Source: Hyphomicrobium sp. | GTDB lineage: Bacteria; Pseudomonadota; Alphaproteobacteria; Rhizobiales; Hyphomicrobiaceae | Assembly (NCBI GenBank): GCA_030148425.1 | Contig: JASBTM010000008.1 | Location: forward strand, 248,001-312,000 | Length of the DNA stretch: 64,000 bases | Reading direction: 5' to 3' | In this document: positions 45,204-54,914 of the stretch, one piece after another | Numbering within the stretch: position 1 is the stretch's first letter | How the letters are laid out: every line of letters begins with the position of its first letter | Notes under the pieces: generated by a model | Seen by the model: the letters and a program-made list of their open reading frames with translations, nothing else | Told to the model about the DNA's origin: nothing | Database searches by the model: none | Position numbers and translations under genes: made by a program

Positions 45204-46388
45204 CTATTTTCCAATTTTGTCGACGACGGCTTTGCCCGGCTCGACGATGATGGTGCTGATATTCGGAGCGGGCGCGCTGTGTGCGAGGTCCTGCGTCGGC
45301 GCTCCGGTCTTGATGAATGCCTCGATATCCTTGGCCACTGTCTCGGAACCCGACCACTGGATGTTGTGCCCAATATCTGTTTCCTGCGCGCCGGACGCAG
45401 GCAGCGGAAGCGCTCCGTATTCCTTCCAATAGAAGGTCACGCCGGTCTTCGCCGCCGCATCCTTGAGAGAGGCTTTGATCTCGTCCTGGTCCTTCGCAAG
45501 ATAGATGCTGTCCTGCGTCGCCCACAAAACGAGTGCGGGGACCGAAAGGCTTTTGAGGCGATCAGTGTTGTCCTGCGCGAGCAAACCTCGCGTCGCACCG
45601 ATCCACGTTCCAAGACGGGTCTTCGCCGTCTCGGGAGTATACGGCGCGAGAAACGCTGACTGGGCCGCGGGATCGAGTGTCCAATTGGCCGCGATCCATT
45701 CCATAGCTTTGGGATCTGCATCGAGCGGCGTCAGTTCGTAGACCGCGGAAGGGAATGCGTACCCTTTCGCTTCGAGCGCTTTTTTCCAGGCGCCTTCGAC
45801 GGTCTGCTTCAACACGAAATCGCTGAGAGCCGCATTGCCGACGCTCTTCGCCCCGGTCGCGACGAGGATGGCATGCCCAATCATTTCGGGATGCGTCAGA
45901 GCGATTTCCTGGACGACGAAGGAACCCATGGAATGCCCGGCCATATCGGCTTTCGCAATGCCCTTGGCCTTCATGAAGGCGACGACGTCACCAGCCAGAT
46001 CGGACATCCGGTAGCACGCTTCGGGATCGGGGGCGCACGCCTTCGCATCGGGCATGCTGCTTTGGCCGTGTCCCCGCAGATCAATCGCAATGATCCTCAG
46101 ATCAGGATCGATCTTATGAAGATCCTCCATGGCGAGCGACCACGAGCGAACACTGTCGGTCAATCCATGAATGAGAAGAACCGGCTTTCCATCTTTAGGG
46201 CCGACCTCGATATACGCCATATCGATCCCCGTCGGCAGTTTCTCCACGCAGCGCGATGCTGCGACCGACGAGCATGCGGTCTCGGCCCAAACCTCACCTG
46301 CTGAAGGGAGGAACGTCGCAGCGGCGACGACGGCGATCGCGCTCAGCTTCTGAAATAGCGACTGCATATGAGATGTCATGGAACCCAT
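45204..46388 (-). CDS. Exported alpha/beta hydrolase
   Basis: About 394 residues, with a signal peptide (LSAIAVVAAATFLPSAG, cleavage near VWA) and an alpha/beta hydrolase fold. The oxyanion region is LLIHGLTDSVRSW, the nucleophile lies in AGHSMGSFV, an acid in LVLWATQDS and a likely catalytic His in ETDIGHNIQW. Substrate unknown. It sits between queA and tgt on the same strand, 3 bp after queA, so it may be cotranscribed although it has no known role in queuosine synthesis. The start may also be 46379 or 46367. Confidence 0.85.
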   Translation of the reverse strand: MGSMTSHMQSLFQKLSAIAVVAAATFLPSAGEVWAETACSSVAASRCVEKLPTGIDMAYIEVGPKDGKPVLLIHGLTDSVRSWSLAMEDLHKIDPDLRIIAIDLRGHGQSSMPDAKACAPDPEACYRMSDLAGDVVAFMKAKGIAKADMAGHSMGSFVVQEIALTHPEMIGHAILVATGAKSVGNAALSDFVLKQTVEGAWKKALEAKGYAFPSAVYELTPLDADPKAMEWIAANWTLDPAAQSAFLAPYTPETAKTRLGTWIGATRGLLAQDNTDRLKSLSVPALVLWATQDSIYLAKDQDEIKASLKDAAAKTGVTFYWKEYGALPLPASGAQETDIGHNIQWSGSETVAKDIEAFIKTGAPTQDLAHSAPAPNISTIIVEPGKAVVDKIGK

Positions 46389-46478
46389 CGGGACGACGAT
46401 TGCGGACTGCCGGGAGTGGCACGTCCGGAGCTTAGCAATGCGGCTTGCGGAAGAGAAGCTGCGGTTCGGCCGCAAGTG

Positions 46479-47582
46479 TTAATCACGGTCGGTCCGGGTC
46501 AATAGCGACGCGTCGCCATAGGAATAGAAGCGATAACCCGCACGGATTGCATGGCCATAAGCCGCACGCATGGTGCCGAGCCCCGAGAACGCCGAAACCA
46601 GCATGAACAGCGTCGAGCGCGGCAGATGGAAGTTCGTCATCAGCACGTCGACCGCCTTGAATCGATAGCCCGGCGTGATGAAGATCGCTGTCTCACCCGA
46701 CCACGGCATGATGGTGCCATCCTCGCGCGCCGCGCTTTCAAGCAACCGAAGCGACGTCGTGCCGACGGCAACGATACGCCCGCCCCGTGCTTTCACATCA
46801 TTCAGCGCCTCCGCCGTCTCCGCTGGAACCACGCCCCACTCCGAATGCATCTTGTGCGCGTCCGTATCGTCTGCCTTCACCGGCAGAAACGTCCCCGCGC
46901 CCACATGCAGCGTCACGAAATGGCGAGAGATGCCACGCGCATCGAGCGCCGCGAAAAGCTCAGGCGTGAAGTGCAGGCCCGCCGTCGGCGCCGCAACCGC
47001 ACCGTCCTTATCGGCATAGATCGTCTGATACGTGTCGCGGTCGCGCGCATCGGGCTCGCGCTTCAGAGCGATGTAAGGCGGCAGCGGCATCGCGCCGATG
47101 GCCGCAATCGCCTCATCGAGTGCGACGCCAATGAGATCGAATGCGAGTTCCACCTCGCCCGCCTCGCCCTTCGCGGAAACCGTCGCGTCGAGCGCACCGA
47201 GCATGCACGTCTCGTCACCATGTCCGAAGTGCACGCGATCCCCAGCCTCGAGCCGCTTCGCAGGCCGCGCGAAGGCACGCCAGGAATTCTCCGAAACGCG
47301 CTTCGTCAGGTTGAAATCGACTTTCGCCCGCGTCTCGCCCCGCGCGCGCACGCCCGACAGCGCCGCCGGAATGACTTTCGTATCGTTGAAAACGAGCGCA
47401 TCGCCAGGGCGCAACAGGCCCGGTAAATCGCGGATCGATTTATCTTCGAGATCCGCATCATCGCGCGCGCAACCGCCCTTCACCGGATGCACGACGAGCA
47501 GCCGCGCACTGTCGCGCGGCTCGGCCGGGTAGAGGGCGATGGAACTGTCGGGTAGAACGAAATCGAAGAGATCGGTACGCAT
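46479..47582 (-). CDS. queA: S-adenosylmethionine:tRNA ribosyltransferase-isomerase
   Basis: Transfers the ribosyl group of SAM to preQ1-tRNA to form epoxyqueuosine. The 367-residue length is close to the family norm. Conserved segments include [10 protein letters not shown] near residue 10, [12 protein letters not shown] near 62, [23 protein letters not shown] and [17 protein letters not shown]. Start ATG 47582 gives [11 protein letters not shown]. It functions just downstream of Tgt in queuosine biosynthesis. Confidence 0.98.
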   Translation of the reverse strand: MRTDLFDFVLPDSSIALYPAEPRDSARLLVVHPVKGGCARDDADLEDKSIRDLPGLLRPGDALVFNDTKVIPAALSGVRARGETRAKVDFNLTKRVSENSWRAFARPAKRLEAGDRVHFGHGDETCMLGALDATVSAKGEAGEVELAFDLIGVALDEAIAAIGAMPLPPYIALKREPDARDRDTYQTIYADKDGAVAAPTAGLHFTPELFAALDARGISRHFVTLHVGAGTFLPVKADDTDAHKMHSEWGVVPAETAEALNDVKARGGRIVAVGTTSLRLLESAAREDGTIMPWSGETAIFITPGYRFKAVDVLMTNFHLPRSTLFMLVSAFSGLGTMRAAYGHAIRAGYRFYSYGDASLLTRTDRD

Positions 47583-47684
47583 GCCGCGGGCTTAGCCGAT
47601 GATCGCTCTCAGAGAAAGTGCCTCGATCGCGACGAACGCGCCATCATTAACGCCATGGCCCCAAAGGCCGCACCCCGGCTAAGA

Positions 47685-47791
47685 CCCCTCATCCGGCCTT
47701 CGGCCACCTTCTCCCTAGGGGAGGAGGAAAAGCACTTTCCTCTCCCCGAACGGGAGAGGATGCCCGAAGGGCAGATGAGGGACTTGAAGCA
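47685..47791. repeat. Palindromic intergenic repeat (CCCTCATC type)
   Basis: CCCCTCATCCGGCC...ACCTTCTCCCTAGGGGAGGA is followed by an inverted counterpart CCTCTCCCC...CCCGAAGGGCAGATGAGGG. This type is widespread between alphaproteobacterial genes. Confidence 0.8.
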
Positions 47792-47810
47792 CCGGCAAAG
47801 GCGCGCAACG

Positions 47811-48215
47811 TCAGTCGCGAGCCCAACTCGTAAACGCCGCGACCGCCACCAGCAGCCAGCTCAGGATCATCCCCGATCCGCCGACGGGCGCCAGGAACTG
47901 AAACGACGCATTGTCCGTGAAGGTATGAAACGCGATCTCGCCGGCGAACAGCGAAGCCGCGAGCAGCATCAAGACCGCCGCTGCGCCCCAGAGCCTCCGA
48001 TGCGGCCCGCGCAGTGCAATCGCGAAAATTCCGACTGCCGCCGCCGCATGCAGCGTCAGCATCGTCGCGGCGCTCGTCAAAGCTGGACTGTCGACCTTAT
48101 GTGCCGCCGCCGCCGCAAGACCGACACCGGCAGCGCCCGCCAGCCCGGCCCATACCAGAATGAGAAAAGGCGCACGACACCGCGCGCCTTCGCTTTTTTC
48201 AGCAGAGATCGCCAT
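47811..48215 (-). CDS. DUF423 (YgdD-like) membrane protein
   Basis: A 134-residue protein with four membrane helices. The DUF423 pattern is seen in LAGAAGVGLAAAAAHKV near residue 25 and PVGGSGMILSWLLVAVAA at the end. Its start codon overlaps the stop of the upstream PPIase gene (TGATG), so the two are translationally coupled. Function unknown. Confidence 0.83.
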   Translation of the reverse strand: MAISAEKSEGARCRAPFLILVWAGLAGAAGVGLAAAAAHKVDSPALTSAATMLTLHAAAAVGIFAIALRGPHRRLWGAAAVLMLLAASLFAGEIAFHTFTDNASFQFLAPVGGSGMILSWLLVAVAAFTSWARD

Positions 48216-48691
48216 CAGGCGGCGTCCGCTGCGACTTGCACCTTGATCATCTTGTCAGGGCTCTTTGGCGGCTCGCCCTTGCTGATCTTATCGACATTGT
48301 CCATGCCGTCGATCACTTTGCCCCAAACGGTGTATTGCTTATCGAGGAAGCGCGCATCGTCGAAGACGATGAAGAACTGGCTGTTGGCCGAATTCGGATT
48401 GGAAGCCCGCGCCATCGAGCAGACGCCGCGAACATGCGGCTCCTCGTTGAATTCCGCCGGCAAGTTCTCATACGACGAACCGCCGGTGCCACGGCCTTGC
48501 GGACATCCCGTCTGCGCCATGAAGCCGTCGATCACGCGATGAAAGACGATGCCGTCATAGAAACCTTCGCGCGCCAGCTGCTTGATGCGCTCGACATGCT
48601 TCGGCGCGAGGTCCGGACGCAACTCGATCACGACAGGCCCCTTGCTCGTCTCGATCAGGAGCGTGTTTTCGGGATCTTTGTATTCGGCCAT
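48215..48691 (-). CDS. ppiB: Cytoplasmic peptidyl-prolyl isomerase (cyclophilin)
   Basis: A 158-residue cyclophilin that speeds proline isomerisation. Key residues are in FHRVIDGFMAQTGCP near residue 50 (catalytic Arg), NSQFFIVFDDARFLD near 103 and QYTVWGKVIDGMD near 118. There is no signal peptide, unlike the paralog in the same direction upstream. Confidence 0.96.
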   Translation of the reverse strand: MAEYKDPENTLLIETSKGPVVIELRPDLAPKHVERIKQLAREGFYDGIVFHRVIDGFMAQTGCPQGRGTGGSSYENLPAEFNEEPHVRGVCSMARASNPNSANSQFFIVFDDARFLDKQYTVWGKVIDGMDNVDKISKGEPPKSPDKMIKVQVAADAA

Positions 48692-48713
48692 TTCGAAAAG
48701 TTCCTTTCTTGTT

Positions 48714-48830
48714 ATCCCCTCTCCCCGTCTACGGGGAGAGGGCTAGGGTGAGGGGCCGCAAACCAAGCCGGCGTCCGCCCCTCACCCCAACCCTCTCCCC
48801 ATCGCCAAGTGGCGATAGGGAGAGGGAGCT
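48714..48830. repeat. Palindromic intergenic repeat (CCCTCTCCCC type)
   Basis: CCCCTCTCCCCGTCTACGGGG...GGTGAGGGG and an inverted copy CCCCTCACCCCAACCCTCTC...GGGAGAGGGAG lie between the two cyclophilin genes; it belongs to the same general class as 47685-47791. Confidence 0.8.
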
Positions 48831-48834
48831 TCAA

Positions 48835-49374
48835 TTACTGCACGTAGACCTTCTGCATGATGTCGGGATTAGCCACGGTGCCCGAGCCGGGCTCGCCGCG
48901 CTTGATGAGATCGACGTACTGCATGCCATCCACCACTTCGCCGAAGATCGTATACTGGCCCTTGAGACCGCCACAGCCGATGCTGTTGAAGCAAATGAAG
49001 AACTGGCTGTTCGCCGAGTTCGGATCGGCCGTCCGCGCCATCGCCACGGTGCCGCGCTTGAATTCTTCGCTCGAGAATTCCGCCGGGAGGTCCGGCAGCT
49101 TCGAGCCGCCCATGCCCGTTCCCGTCGGATCGCCGGTCTGCGCCATGAAGTCGTCCATCACGCGGTGCCACTTGATGCCGTTGTAAAAGCCCTGGTTGGC
49201 GAGCGTCTTGATCTGCGCCACCGTCTTCGGCGCAAGATCGGGGCGAAGCTGAATGACGACCTTACCGTTCTTCAATTCGATGATGAGCTTGTCGCCGTCC
49301 GCGCGCGCGGGCAGTCCCGCGAAGACGCTTACGGCCAGCAGCGACGCGAGAATGAACGAAAGAAATCGAACCAT
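48835..49374 (-). CDS. ppiA: Periplasmic peptidyl-prolyl isomerase (cyclophilin)
   Basis: A 179-residue cyclophilin with a signal peptide (MVRFLSFILASLLAVSVFAG, cleavage near ARA). Catalytic-core motifs are WHRVMDDFMAQTGDP, NSQFFICFNSIGCGGL and QYTIFGEVVDGMQ. It assists folding in the periplasm. The start is set by GAGGAA six bases before ATG 49374. Tandem cyclophilins between coaD and queA are a conserved arrangement in Rhizobiales. Confidence 0.95.
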   Translation of the reverse strand: MVRFLSFILASLLAVSVFAGLPARADGDKLIIELKNGKVVIQLRPDLAPKTVAQIKTLANQGFYNGIKWHRVMDDFMAQTGDPTGTGMGGSKLPDLPAEFSSEEFKRGTVAMARTADPNSANSQFFICFNSIGCGGLKGQYTIFGEVVDGMQYVDLIKRGEPGSGTVANPDIMQKVYVQ

Positions 49375-49753
49375 GGCGTTCCTCGTGGGATCAATGTTTC
49401 CGCCGGGCATTTTCCGGGCCGATCCCGGCTGCCGAGCGTTGCGGCGGGCAGTGTTGCCGCCCTTATGGCGATTTGACGGCTGTCCCGCAACCCTTGGAAA
49501 TCATCCCTTTACCGGCGCTTCGGGCCAGCCTCTGCCCAAGGGAAGAGGCGTTCTCCAATTCGCTCTCCCCTCCGGGAGTAATCCAGGGTGAAAGGGAAGT
49601 TCGTTTTAAAGCCACCGCTTCATAAAAAATGCGCCAGATGAGGTAATCCAATCCATCAATTCAAGGTGTCATCCTCGGGCTTGTCCCGAGGATCCATTGT
49701 TCATCCGCTACGCGGCACGAGGGATGCTCGGCGAGCTCAAGTATGACAATTCG
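49375..49753. other. Intergenic region with repeats
   Basis: 379 bp without a gene. It holds a degraded CCCTCTCC-type repeat (about 49530-49600) and a family-A element (49667-49748). The promoter of the periplasmic PPIase must lie near its left end. Confidence 0.45.
49667..49748. repeat. Family-A palindromic repeat pair
   Basis: A first arm GTGTCATCCTCGGGCTTGTC...GAGGATCC and a degraded second arm GGATGCTCGGCGAGCTCAAG-TATGACA. Confidence 0.8.
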
Positions 49754-50155
49754 CTAAGGCCGCTGCTTCATGCCGCGCGACCGACCGCCGGGCTTTGGTG
49801 TGTTGACCTCCGTCTCGGCAGCGGCTGCGATTGGTAAAGACGCGTTGGCGAACGCCAAAATCATGAAACGCGGCAAGTCCTGTACGATCCCCGCGGGCGA
49901 AACCATGACGCCCTCGCGAACGAGCCGTGCGAATTGCTGGTCGCGATGTGGTCCGCGCCCGATTGCGCCGCCTTTGGCGACGACCCGATGCCAGGGAACA
50001 AGCTCGCGGTCATCCTCGCTCATCTGCGTCAGCATCGTCAGCACGAGAGCGGCAGGGATACCGATCTCTCCGGCCACGCTTTCGACCGACGCAACCCGGC
50101 CGAGCGGTATGCGTCGCAACAGGGATAACAGTTCAGCTTTTGAAGCCTGCGCCAT
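49754..50155 (-). CDS. Alkyltransferase-like (ATL) MGMT-family protein
   Basis: A 133-residue protein of the O6-alkylguanine DNA alkyltransferase family. The active-site PCHRV is replaced by VPWHRVV (Trp for Cys, near residue 54), the hallmark of ATL proteins, which bind O6-alkylguanine and hand it to nucleotide excision repair instead of removing the alkyl group. The helix-turn-helix region IPLGRVASVESVAGEIGIP is present. A Lys/Arg/Pro tail extends the C terminus. It starts 9 bp after coaD and is probably cotranscribed. Confidence 0.9.
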   Translation of the reverse strand: MAQASKAELLSLLRRIPLGRVASVESVAGEIGIPAALVLTMLTQMSEDDRELVPWHRVVAKGGAIGRGPHRDQQFARLVREGVMVSPAGIVQDLPRFMILAFANASLPIAAAAETEVNTPKPGGRSRGMKQRP

Positions 50156-50164
50156 GCCAGCGCC

Positions 50165-50668
50165 CTAGCGTTTTCCGGCGGCCTTCGCCTTGAGGCGCTT
50201 CAGCACGCCTGCCGATACGAACGGCGACGGATCGCCACCCATCGTCGCGACCGCGCGCACCAGGTTCGCCGCGATGTGGCGGACGGCTGGCGACGCGGCG
50301 ACATAAACCGTCTGGATTGCTGGCGCCATCTCGCCGTTCATGCCCGCCATTTGCATTTCATAGTCGAAGTCCGTGCCGTCACGCAGACCGCGAATGATGA
50401 TCGACGCCTTGTTGGCACGCGCTGCATCGACCGCGAGACCAGAGAACGTCACGACGTCGATTTCGGTTTTCGTCTCGCTTGCGATCTGCCGGACTTCGTC
50501 TTCCAGCATCGCCACACGTTCGGCATCGTCGAACATCGGCGCTTTTCCAGGATTGATGCCGATACCGATCACGAGTTTGTCGAGCAGCCCGGCCGCGCGC
50601 CGGATGACGTCCGTATGCCCGAGCGTCACGGGATCGAAGGAACCGGAATAAAAGCCGATGCGGGTCAT
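50165..50668 (-). CDS. coaD: Phosphopantetheine adenylyltransferase
   Basis: Fourth step of coenzyme A synthesis from pantothenate. The 167-residue protein has the nucleotidyl-transferase motif GSFDPVTLGHTDVIRRA near residue 9, IIIRGLRDGTDFDYEMQMAGMN near 91 and the usual PS-loop-like PFVSAGVLKRLK near the end. Start ATG 50668. Confidence 0.98.
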   Translation of the reverse strand: MTRIGFYSGSFDPVTLGHTDVIRRAAGLLDKLVIGIGINPGKAPMFDDAERVAMLEDEVRQIASETKTEIDVVTFSGLAVDAARANKASIIIRGLRDGTDFDYEMQMAGMNGEMAPAIQTVYVAASPAVRHIAANLVRAVATMGGDPSPFVSAGVLKRLKAKAAGKR

Positions 50669-51328
50669 GTGCGCCTACAGAATTCAGGGGCTACCTGAAT
50701 AGCCGCTGGCCTCCCCATTGCCCAGAGGACGAAGGCAATGTTTCACCAACACAATAAACAAATACCGCATTTCCTTGGTTTCTCGCCCTGAACCGCCCGT
50801 CCACCGCTTCGCCCCACACCGTCATCCCGGCGAAGGCCGGGATCCAGTCAACCTTCACCATCGCGCATATCGCCTGCTGTCTGCGTGCCGACCTTCGCCG
50901 GCATGACGGAGATGGTGTGGTAGGATGTCTGTTCCCTCGAATGTCATCCTCGGCTTTAGGCCGAGGATCCATCGGGCGGGAAGCTCGATGTTAAATGGAT
51001 CCTCGATACGAGCCCGAGGATGACATTTGGCGAGCGTTGCCCCAATCCCGTCATCCCGGGGAAGGCGCGAGCGATTTCCGTAAAAGCCGAAACACTATGC
51101 CGGTCGTTGTCGTGGATGGCCGCCTTCGCGGCCATGACGAGCGTTATGGGACAAATCGTGCCGCGCGAAGAACGTCATCCCCGCGAAGGCGGGGATCCGT
51201 CCAAGCGGCGGGTAACTGCGCGATTAGGACTTGGACAGCTCCCGGCCTGCGCCGGGATGACGGTATTGTCGAGAGGCTTATCTCTCCACACCGGCATCCA
51301 CGCTTGGCGGCGCTTGTCCGCCTCCAAC
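50669..51328. repeat. Cluster of four palindromic repeat elements
   Basis: A 660-bp gene-free block. Elements: family B at 50820-50908 (GTCATCCCGGCGAAGGCCGG... / ...CCTTCGCCGGCATGAC), family A at 50941-51026, a diverged family B at 51055-51143 (with GGCCGCCTTCGCGGCC) and family B at 51172-51263 (CGTCATCCCCGCGAAGGCGG.../...CCTGCGCCGGGATGAC). The elements are almost back to back and alternate in type. Confidence 0.85.
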
Positions 51329-51703
51329 TTAATTCGGATTTGTCTTCAGAAAATCGATGATCTGCTTGCGCGTTGCGGCATCGGCAACGCCTGTGAACGG
51401 CTTCATGTTGTTGTTCGGAATGAAGCTGTCCGGATTGGTGATGAACTTATCGAGCGATGTCTCGTCCCACGTGATGCCCGATGATTTGATCGCGTTCGAA
51501 TACCCGAAACCTTCCGCCGCCCCCGCTTTCCGGCCGATAATACCGTGCAGGTTCGGCCCCAGCCGGTTGTCGCCCTCTTTCCAAGAATGGCAGGTTCGGC
51601 ACGCGTTGTTGAACGCTTCCGGGCTGGCCTCCTCGGCAGCAGTCGCCACCTCGATCAAGATGGGCGAAAATGCGATTGCTAAGCCGGCGATCATCGAACG
51701 CAT
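51329..51703 (-). CDS. Class I c-type cytochrome
   Basis: A 124-residue periplasmic electron carrier. A signal peptide (MRSMIAGLAIAFSPILI) is followed by the haem motif CRTCH and the axial Met in NNNMKPF, as in cytochromes c2/c550. GGAGGAG six bases upstream fixes the start at 51703. The electron partner is unknown; in methylotrophs small cytochromes c serve methanol oxidation or respiration. The gene is divergent from gyrA. Confidence 0.93.
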   Translation of the reverse strand: MRSMIAGLAIAFSPILIEVATAAEEASPEAFNNACRTCHSWKEGDNRLGPNLHGIIGRKAGAAEGFGYSNAIKSSGITWDETSLDKFITNPDSFIPNNNMKPFTGVADAATRKQIIDFLKTNPN

Positions 51704-52082
51704 AAAGTCTCCTCCTCCCGGTCCTGCATATGGGCGACCGGCCAGTCTCGCGTGCCAATTGTTCCTGTCTGGCGAACGCAATGAACGTGACGCCGTTCCC
51801 CCGAATCATCGTGCAATCAACGAACGGTGAAGGGCCGTGAAACCCTCGGGCGGGGAGCGTTTTTGGACCAATCGCGGCCCGCCCACACGCGGGCTCCAAA
51901 GTCGCAAAAGGCGGCATTAGTAACGCATTGTTATAAAACGATATTTCTAATTTCTGTGGAGCCGTGCCACATCGCCGCGCGAGTGGCATTCGGTTTCGTT
52001 TCCGGCTACAGTATAAACACCGACTTTCGCATCGGTTCGCGGCGCATCGCGCCCGCCGATCTCATCCCGGAAAGAGCTGACT
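51704..52082. promoter_or_regulatory. Divergent promoter region for cytochrome c and gyrA
   Basis: 379 bp without a supported gene. The AT-rich segment around 51920-51955 (CATTGTTATAAAACGATA) is the likely gyrA promoter area. No repeat element lies here, unlike other gaps nearby. Confidence 0.4.
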
Positions 52083-54833
52083 TTGACCGATAATAACGAC
52101 GACGAAAATCCGGTTGGCCGCGAGCCGAGCGACATTCGCCCGATCTCGATCTCAGACGAGATGAAACGCTCGTATCTCGACTACGCGATGAGCGTCATCA
52201 TCTCCCGCGCACTGCCTGACGTGCGCGACGGTCTGAAGCCGGTGCATCGCCGCATTCTCTTCGCGATGTACGAGCTCGGCCTCGACTGGAACAAGAAATA
52301 CGTAAAGTCGGCGCGCATCGTCGGCGAAGTGATGGGCAAGTACCATCCGCACGGCAACCTTGCGATCTACGACGCCCTCGTCCGCCTCGCGCAGGACTTT
52401 TCCATGCGCGTGCCGCTGGTCGACGGCCAAGGCAACTTCGGCTCGATCGATGGCGATCCGCCTGCCGCCGAACGCTACACGGAATCGCGCCTCGCCAAGG
52501 TCGCGAGCTTCATGCTCGACGATCTCGATAACGACACCGTCGATTATCGCGACAACTACGATGGCACCATTCAAGAACCGTCGGTGTTGCCGTCCAAGTT
52601 CCCGAACCTTCTCGTCAACGGCGCAGGCGGCATCGCTGTCGGCATGGCGACGAACATTCCCCCGCATAACCTCGGCGAAGTCATCGACGCGTGCATCGCC
52701 GATCTCGACAATCCCGAGATCGGCATCGATGACCTGACGCAGATCATCCAAGGCCCGGATTTCCCGACAGCGGGCATCATCCTCGGCCGTGGCGGCATCC
52801 TCGCGGCCTATCACAAGGGTCGCGGCTCGATCATCATGCGCGCCCGCGTCAAGGTCGAGAACATCCGCAAGGACCGTGAAGCGCTCGTCGTCACCGAGAT
52901 CCCCTACCAGGTCAACAAGCGCACGCTGATCGAGAAGATCGCCGACCTCGTGCGCGACAAGAAGATCGAAGGCATCGCCGACCTCTGGGATGAGAGCAAC
53001 CGCGAAGGCATCCGCATCGTCATCGAGTTGAAGCGCGATGCCGTCGCCGATGTCGTTCTGAATAATCTCTACAAATACTCCGACCTGCAGACGACGTTCG
53101 GCGCCAACATGCTGGCGATCAACGGCGGCCGTCCGGAAAGCTTGAACCTCAAGGATTTCATCTCGGCCTTCACGACCTTCCGCCAGGAAGTCGTTACGCG
53201 CCGCATCAAGCACCTTCTCAACAAGGCCCGCGACCGTGCCCACGTCTTGGTCGGCTTGGCCATCGCCGTCGCCAACATCGACGAAGTCATCCGCCTCATC
53301 CGCTATTCAGCATCGCCTGCCGAAGCCAAAGAGCAGCTGATGGCGCGCGACTGGCCCGCGAAGGACATGACGCCGCTGATCGAGCTCATCGCCGATCCGC
53401 GCCATAGGGTTTCGTCAGAAGGCACCTACCGCCTCTCGGAAGAGCAGGCAAAAGCGATCCTCGAACTCCGCCTCGCCCGCCTCACCGCCTTGGGCCGCGA
53501 TGAAATCGCCGACGAGTTGAACAAGATCGCGACCGAAATCAAAGAATACCTCGCGATCCTGGCATCGCGGGCGCGCGTCGTCGACATCGTCAAGGGTGAG
53601 CTGCAGGCGATCAAGGACGAGTTCGCAACGCCGCGCAAAACCGAGATCATGGACTTCGACGGCGACGTCGAGGACGAAGACCTCATCCAGCGCGAAGACT
53701 GCGTCGTCACCGTCAGCCACAAGGGCTACATCAAGCGCGTGCCGCTCGCCGCCTATCGCGCCCAGCGCCGCGGTGGCAAAGGTCGCTCCGGCATGTCGAC
53801 GCGCGACGAGGATTTTGTCACGCAGTTGTTCGTGACGTCGACGCACACGCCCGTTCTGTTCTTCTCGTCGCGCGGCATGTGCTACCGCATGAAGGTCTGG
53901 CGTCTGCCGGCCGCGTCGCCGCAATCTCCCGGCAAGGCGCTTGTCAATTTGCTGCCGCTGAGCGACGGCGAAGCCATTACCTCCATTCTGCCGCTGCCGG
54001 AGGATTCCTCCACCTGGGGCGATCTCGAGCTGATCTTCGCGACCCTCTCGGGCAACGTGCGCCGTAACGCACTTTCCGATTTCGAGAGCATCAACCGCAA
54101 CGGCAAGATTGCGATGAAGCTCGACGAGGGCGATCGCATCGTGCAGGTCGGCATCGCGACACCGAACCAGGACGTGCTGCTGACGAGCGCGGAAGGCCAG
54201 TGCATCCGCTTTCTGATCAGCGACGAGATCCGCCTTTTCAAGGGCCGCGATTCAACGGGCGTGCGCGGCATCAAGCTCGACGACGGCGACGAGGTCATCT
54301 CGATGGCGATCCTCGATCACTTCGAGGCGCCCGCCGAAGAGCGCGCTGCTTACCTGAAGCAGGCAGGCGCACTGCGCCGCTCGGAAGACGCCGAGGATGC
54401 GGAAGTCGTCCCGGTTGAAACGGAAGCGGAAGAGGTTTCCGCCGATGCGGTCACGCTGACGCCCGAACGCTTCGCCGAGATGCAGGCCGCCGAGCAGTTC
54501 GTGCTGACGGTGTCGAGCAAGGGCTTCGGCAAGCGGTCTTCGTCATTCGAGTTCCGCACCTCGGGCCGCGGCGGCAAGGGCATTGTCGCCATGGTCGCGA
54601 ACGAGAGGAATGGCCGCTTGCTCGCGTCCTTCCCCATCGGCGAGAACGACCAGATCATGCTGGTGACGGATGGCGGCCAGCTGATCCGCTGCCCAGTGCA
54701 CGACATCCGCATCGCCGGCCGCAACACGCAGGGCGTGCGCATCTTCAAGACCGACGCGGATGAGAAAGTCGTCTCCGTCGAGCGCATCACCGAGGAAGAA
54801 GCCGAAGAACCGTCGGAAGTCACCGCCGAGTAA
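52083..54833 (+). CDS. gyrA: DNA gyrase subunit A
   Basis: Introduces negative supercoils with GyrB. The 916-residue protein has the catalytic Tyr in [10 protein letters not shown] (Tyr132), the GyrA box QRRGGKG near 557 and the C-terminal beta-pinwheel. The quinolone-binding loop reads [19 protein letters not shown], so E. coli positions Asp82-Ser83 are Asn-Leu here (residues 92-93). The start is TTG with GGAAAGAG upstream; no ATG precedes the conserved N terminus. An insert of about 40 acidic residues ([20 protein letters not shown]) lies near 770-800. Confidence 0.98.
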   Translation: MTDNNDDENPVGREPSDIRPISISDEMKRSYLDYAMSVIISRALPDVRDGLKPVHRRILFAMYELGLDWNKKYVKSARIVGEVMGKYHPHGNLAIYDALVRLAQDFSMRVPLVDGQGNFGSIDGDPPAAERYTESRLAKVASFMLDDLDNDTVDYRDNYDGTIQEPSVLPSKFPNLLVNGAGGIAVGMATNIPPHNLGEVIDACIADLDNPEIGIDDLTQIIQGPDFPTAGIILGRGGILAAYHKGRGSIIMRARVKVENIRKDREALVVTEIPYQVNKRTLIEKIADLVRDKKIEGIADLWDESNREGIRIVIELKRDAVADVVLNNLYKYSDLQTTFGANMLAINGGRPESLNLKDFISAFTTFRQEVVTRRIKHLLNKARDRAHVLVGLAIAVANIDEVIRLIRYSASPAEAKEQLMARDWPAKDMTPLIELIADPRHRVSSEGTYRLSEEQAKAILELRLARLTALGRDEIADELNKIATEIKEYLAILASRARVVDIVKGELQAIKDEFATPRKTEIMDFDGDVEDEDLIQREDCVVTVSHKGYIKRVPLAAYRAQRRGGKGRSGMSTRDEDFVTQLFVTSTHTPVLFFSSRGMCYRMKVWRLPAASPQSPGKALVNLLPLSDGEAITSILPLPEDSSTWGDLELIFATLSGNVRRNALSDFESINRNGKIAMKLDEGDRIVQVGIATPNQDVLLTSAEGQCIRFLISDEIRLFKGRDSTGVRGIKLDDGDEVISMAILDHFEAPAEERAAYLKQAGALRRSEDAEDAEVVPVETEAEEVSADAVTLTPERFAEMQAAEQFVLTVSSKGFGKRSSSFEFRTSGRGGKGIVAMVANERNGRLLASFPIGENDQIMLVTDGGQLIRCPVHDIRIAGRNTQGVRIFKTDADEKVVSVERITEEEAEEPSEVTAE

Positions 54834-54847
54834 CGCGCACACAACTA

Positions 54848-54882
54848 TGGTCCCGGCCAAGCACAGCAAAGAGCCGGGACCA
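54848..54882 (+). terminator. Hairpin after gyrA
   Basis: A perfect 10-bp stem TGGTCCCGGC / GCCGGGACCA with a 15-base loop, 15 bp after the gyrA stop; no T-run. Confidence 0.5.
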
Positions 54883-54914
54883 GATCCGCTTCGAGCGCAG
54901 TCACGAATAAATAC

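Noticed and set aside
50669-51328. Closely spaced repeats considered as a CRISPR array
   Set aside because: Units are 85-92 bp inverted pairs with internal hairpins and no equal-length unique spacers, and there are no cas genes.
52350-52410. Calling the GyrA residues an acquired resistance mutation
   Set aside because: Alphaproteobacterial GyrA proteins vary naturally at this loop; without relatives it can only be called a substitution.
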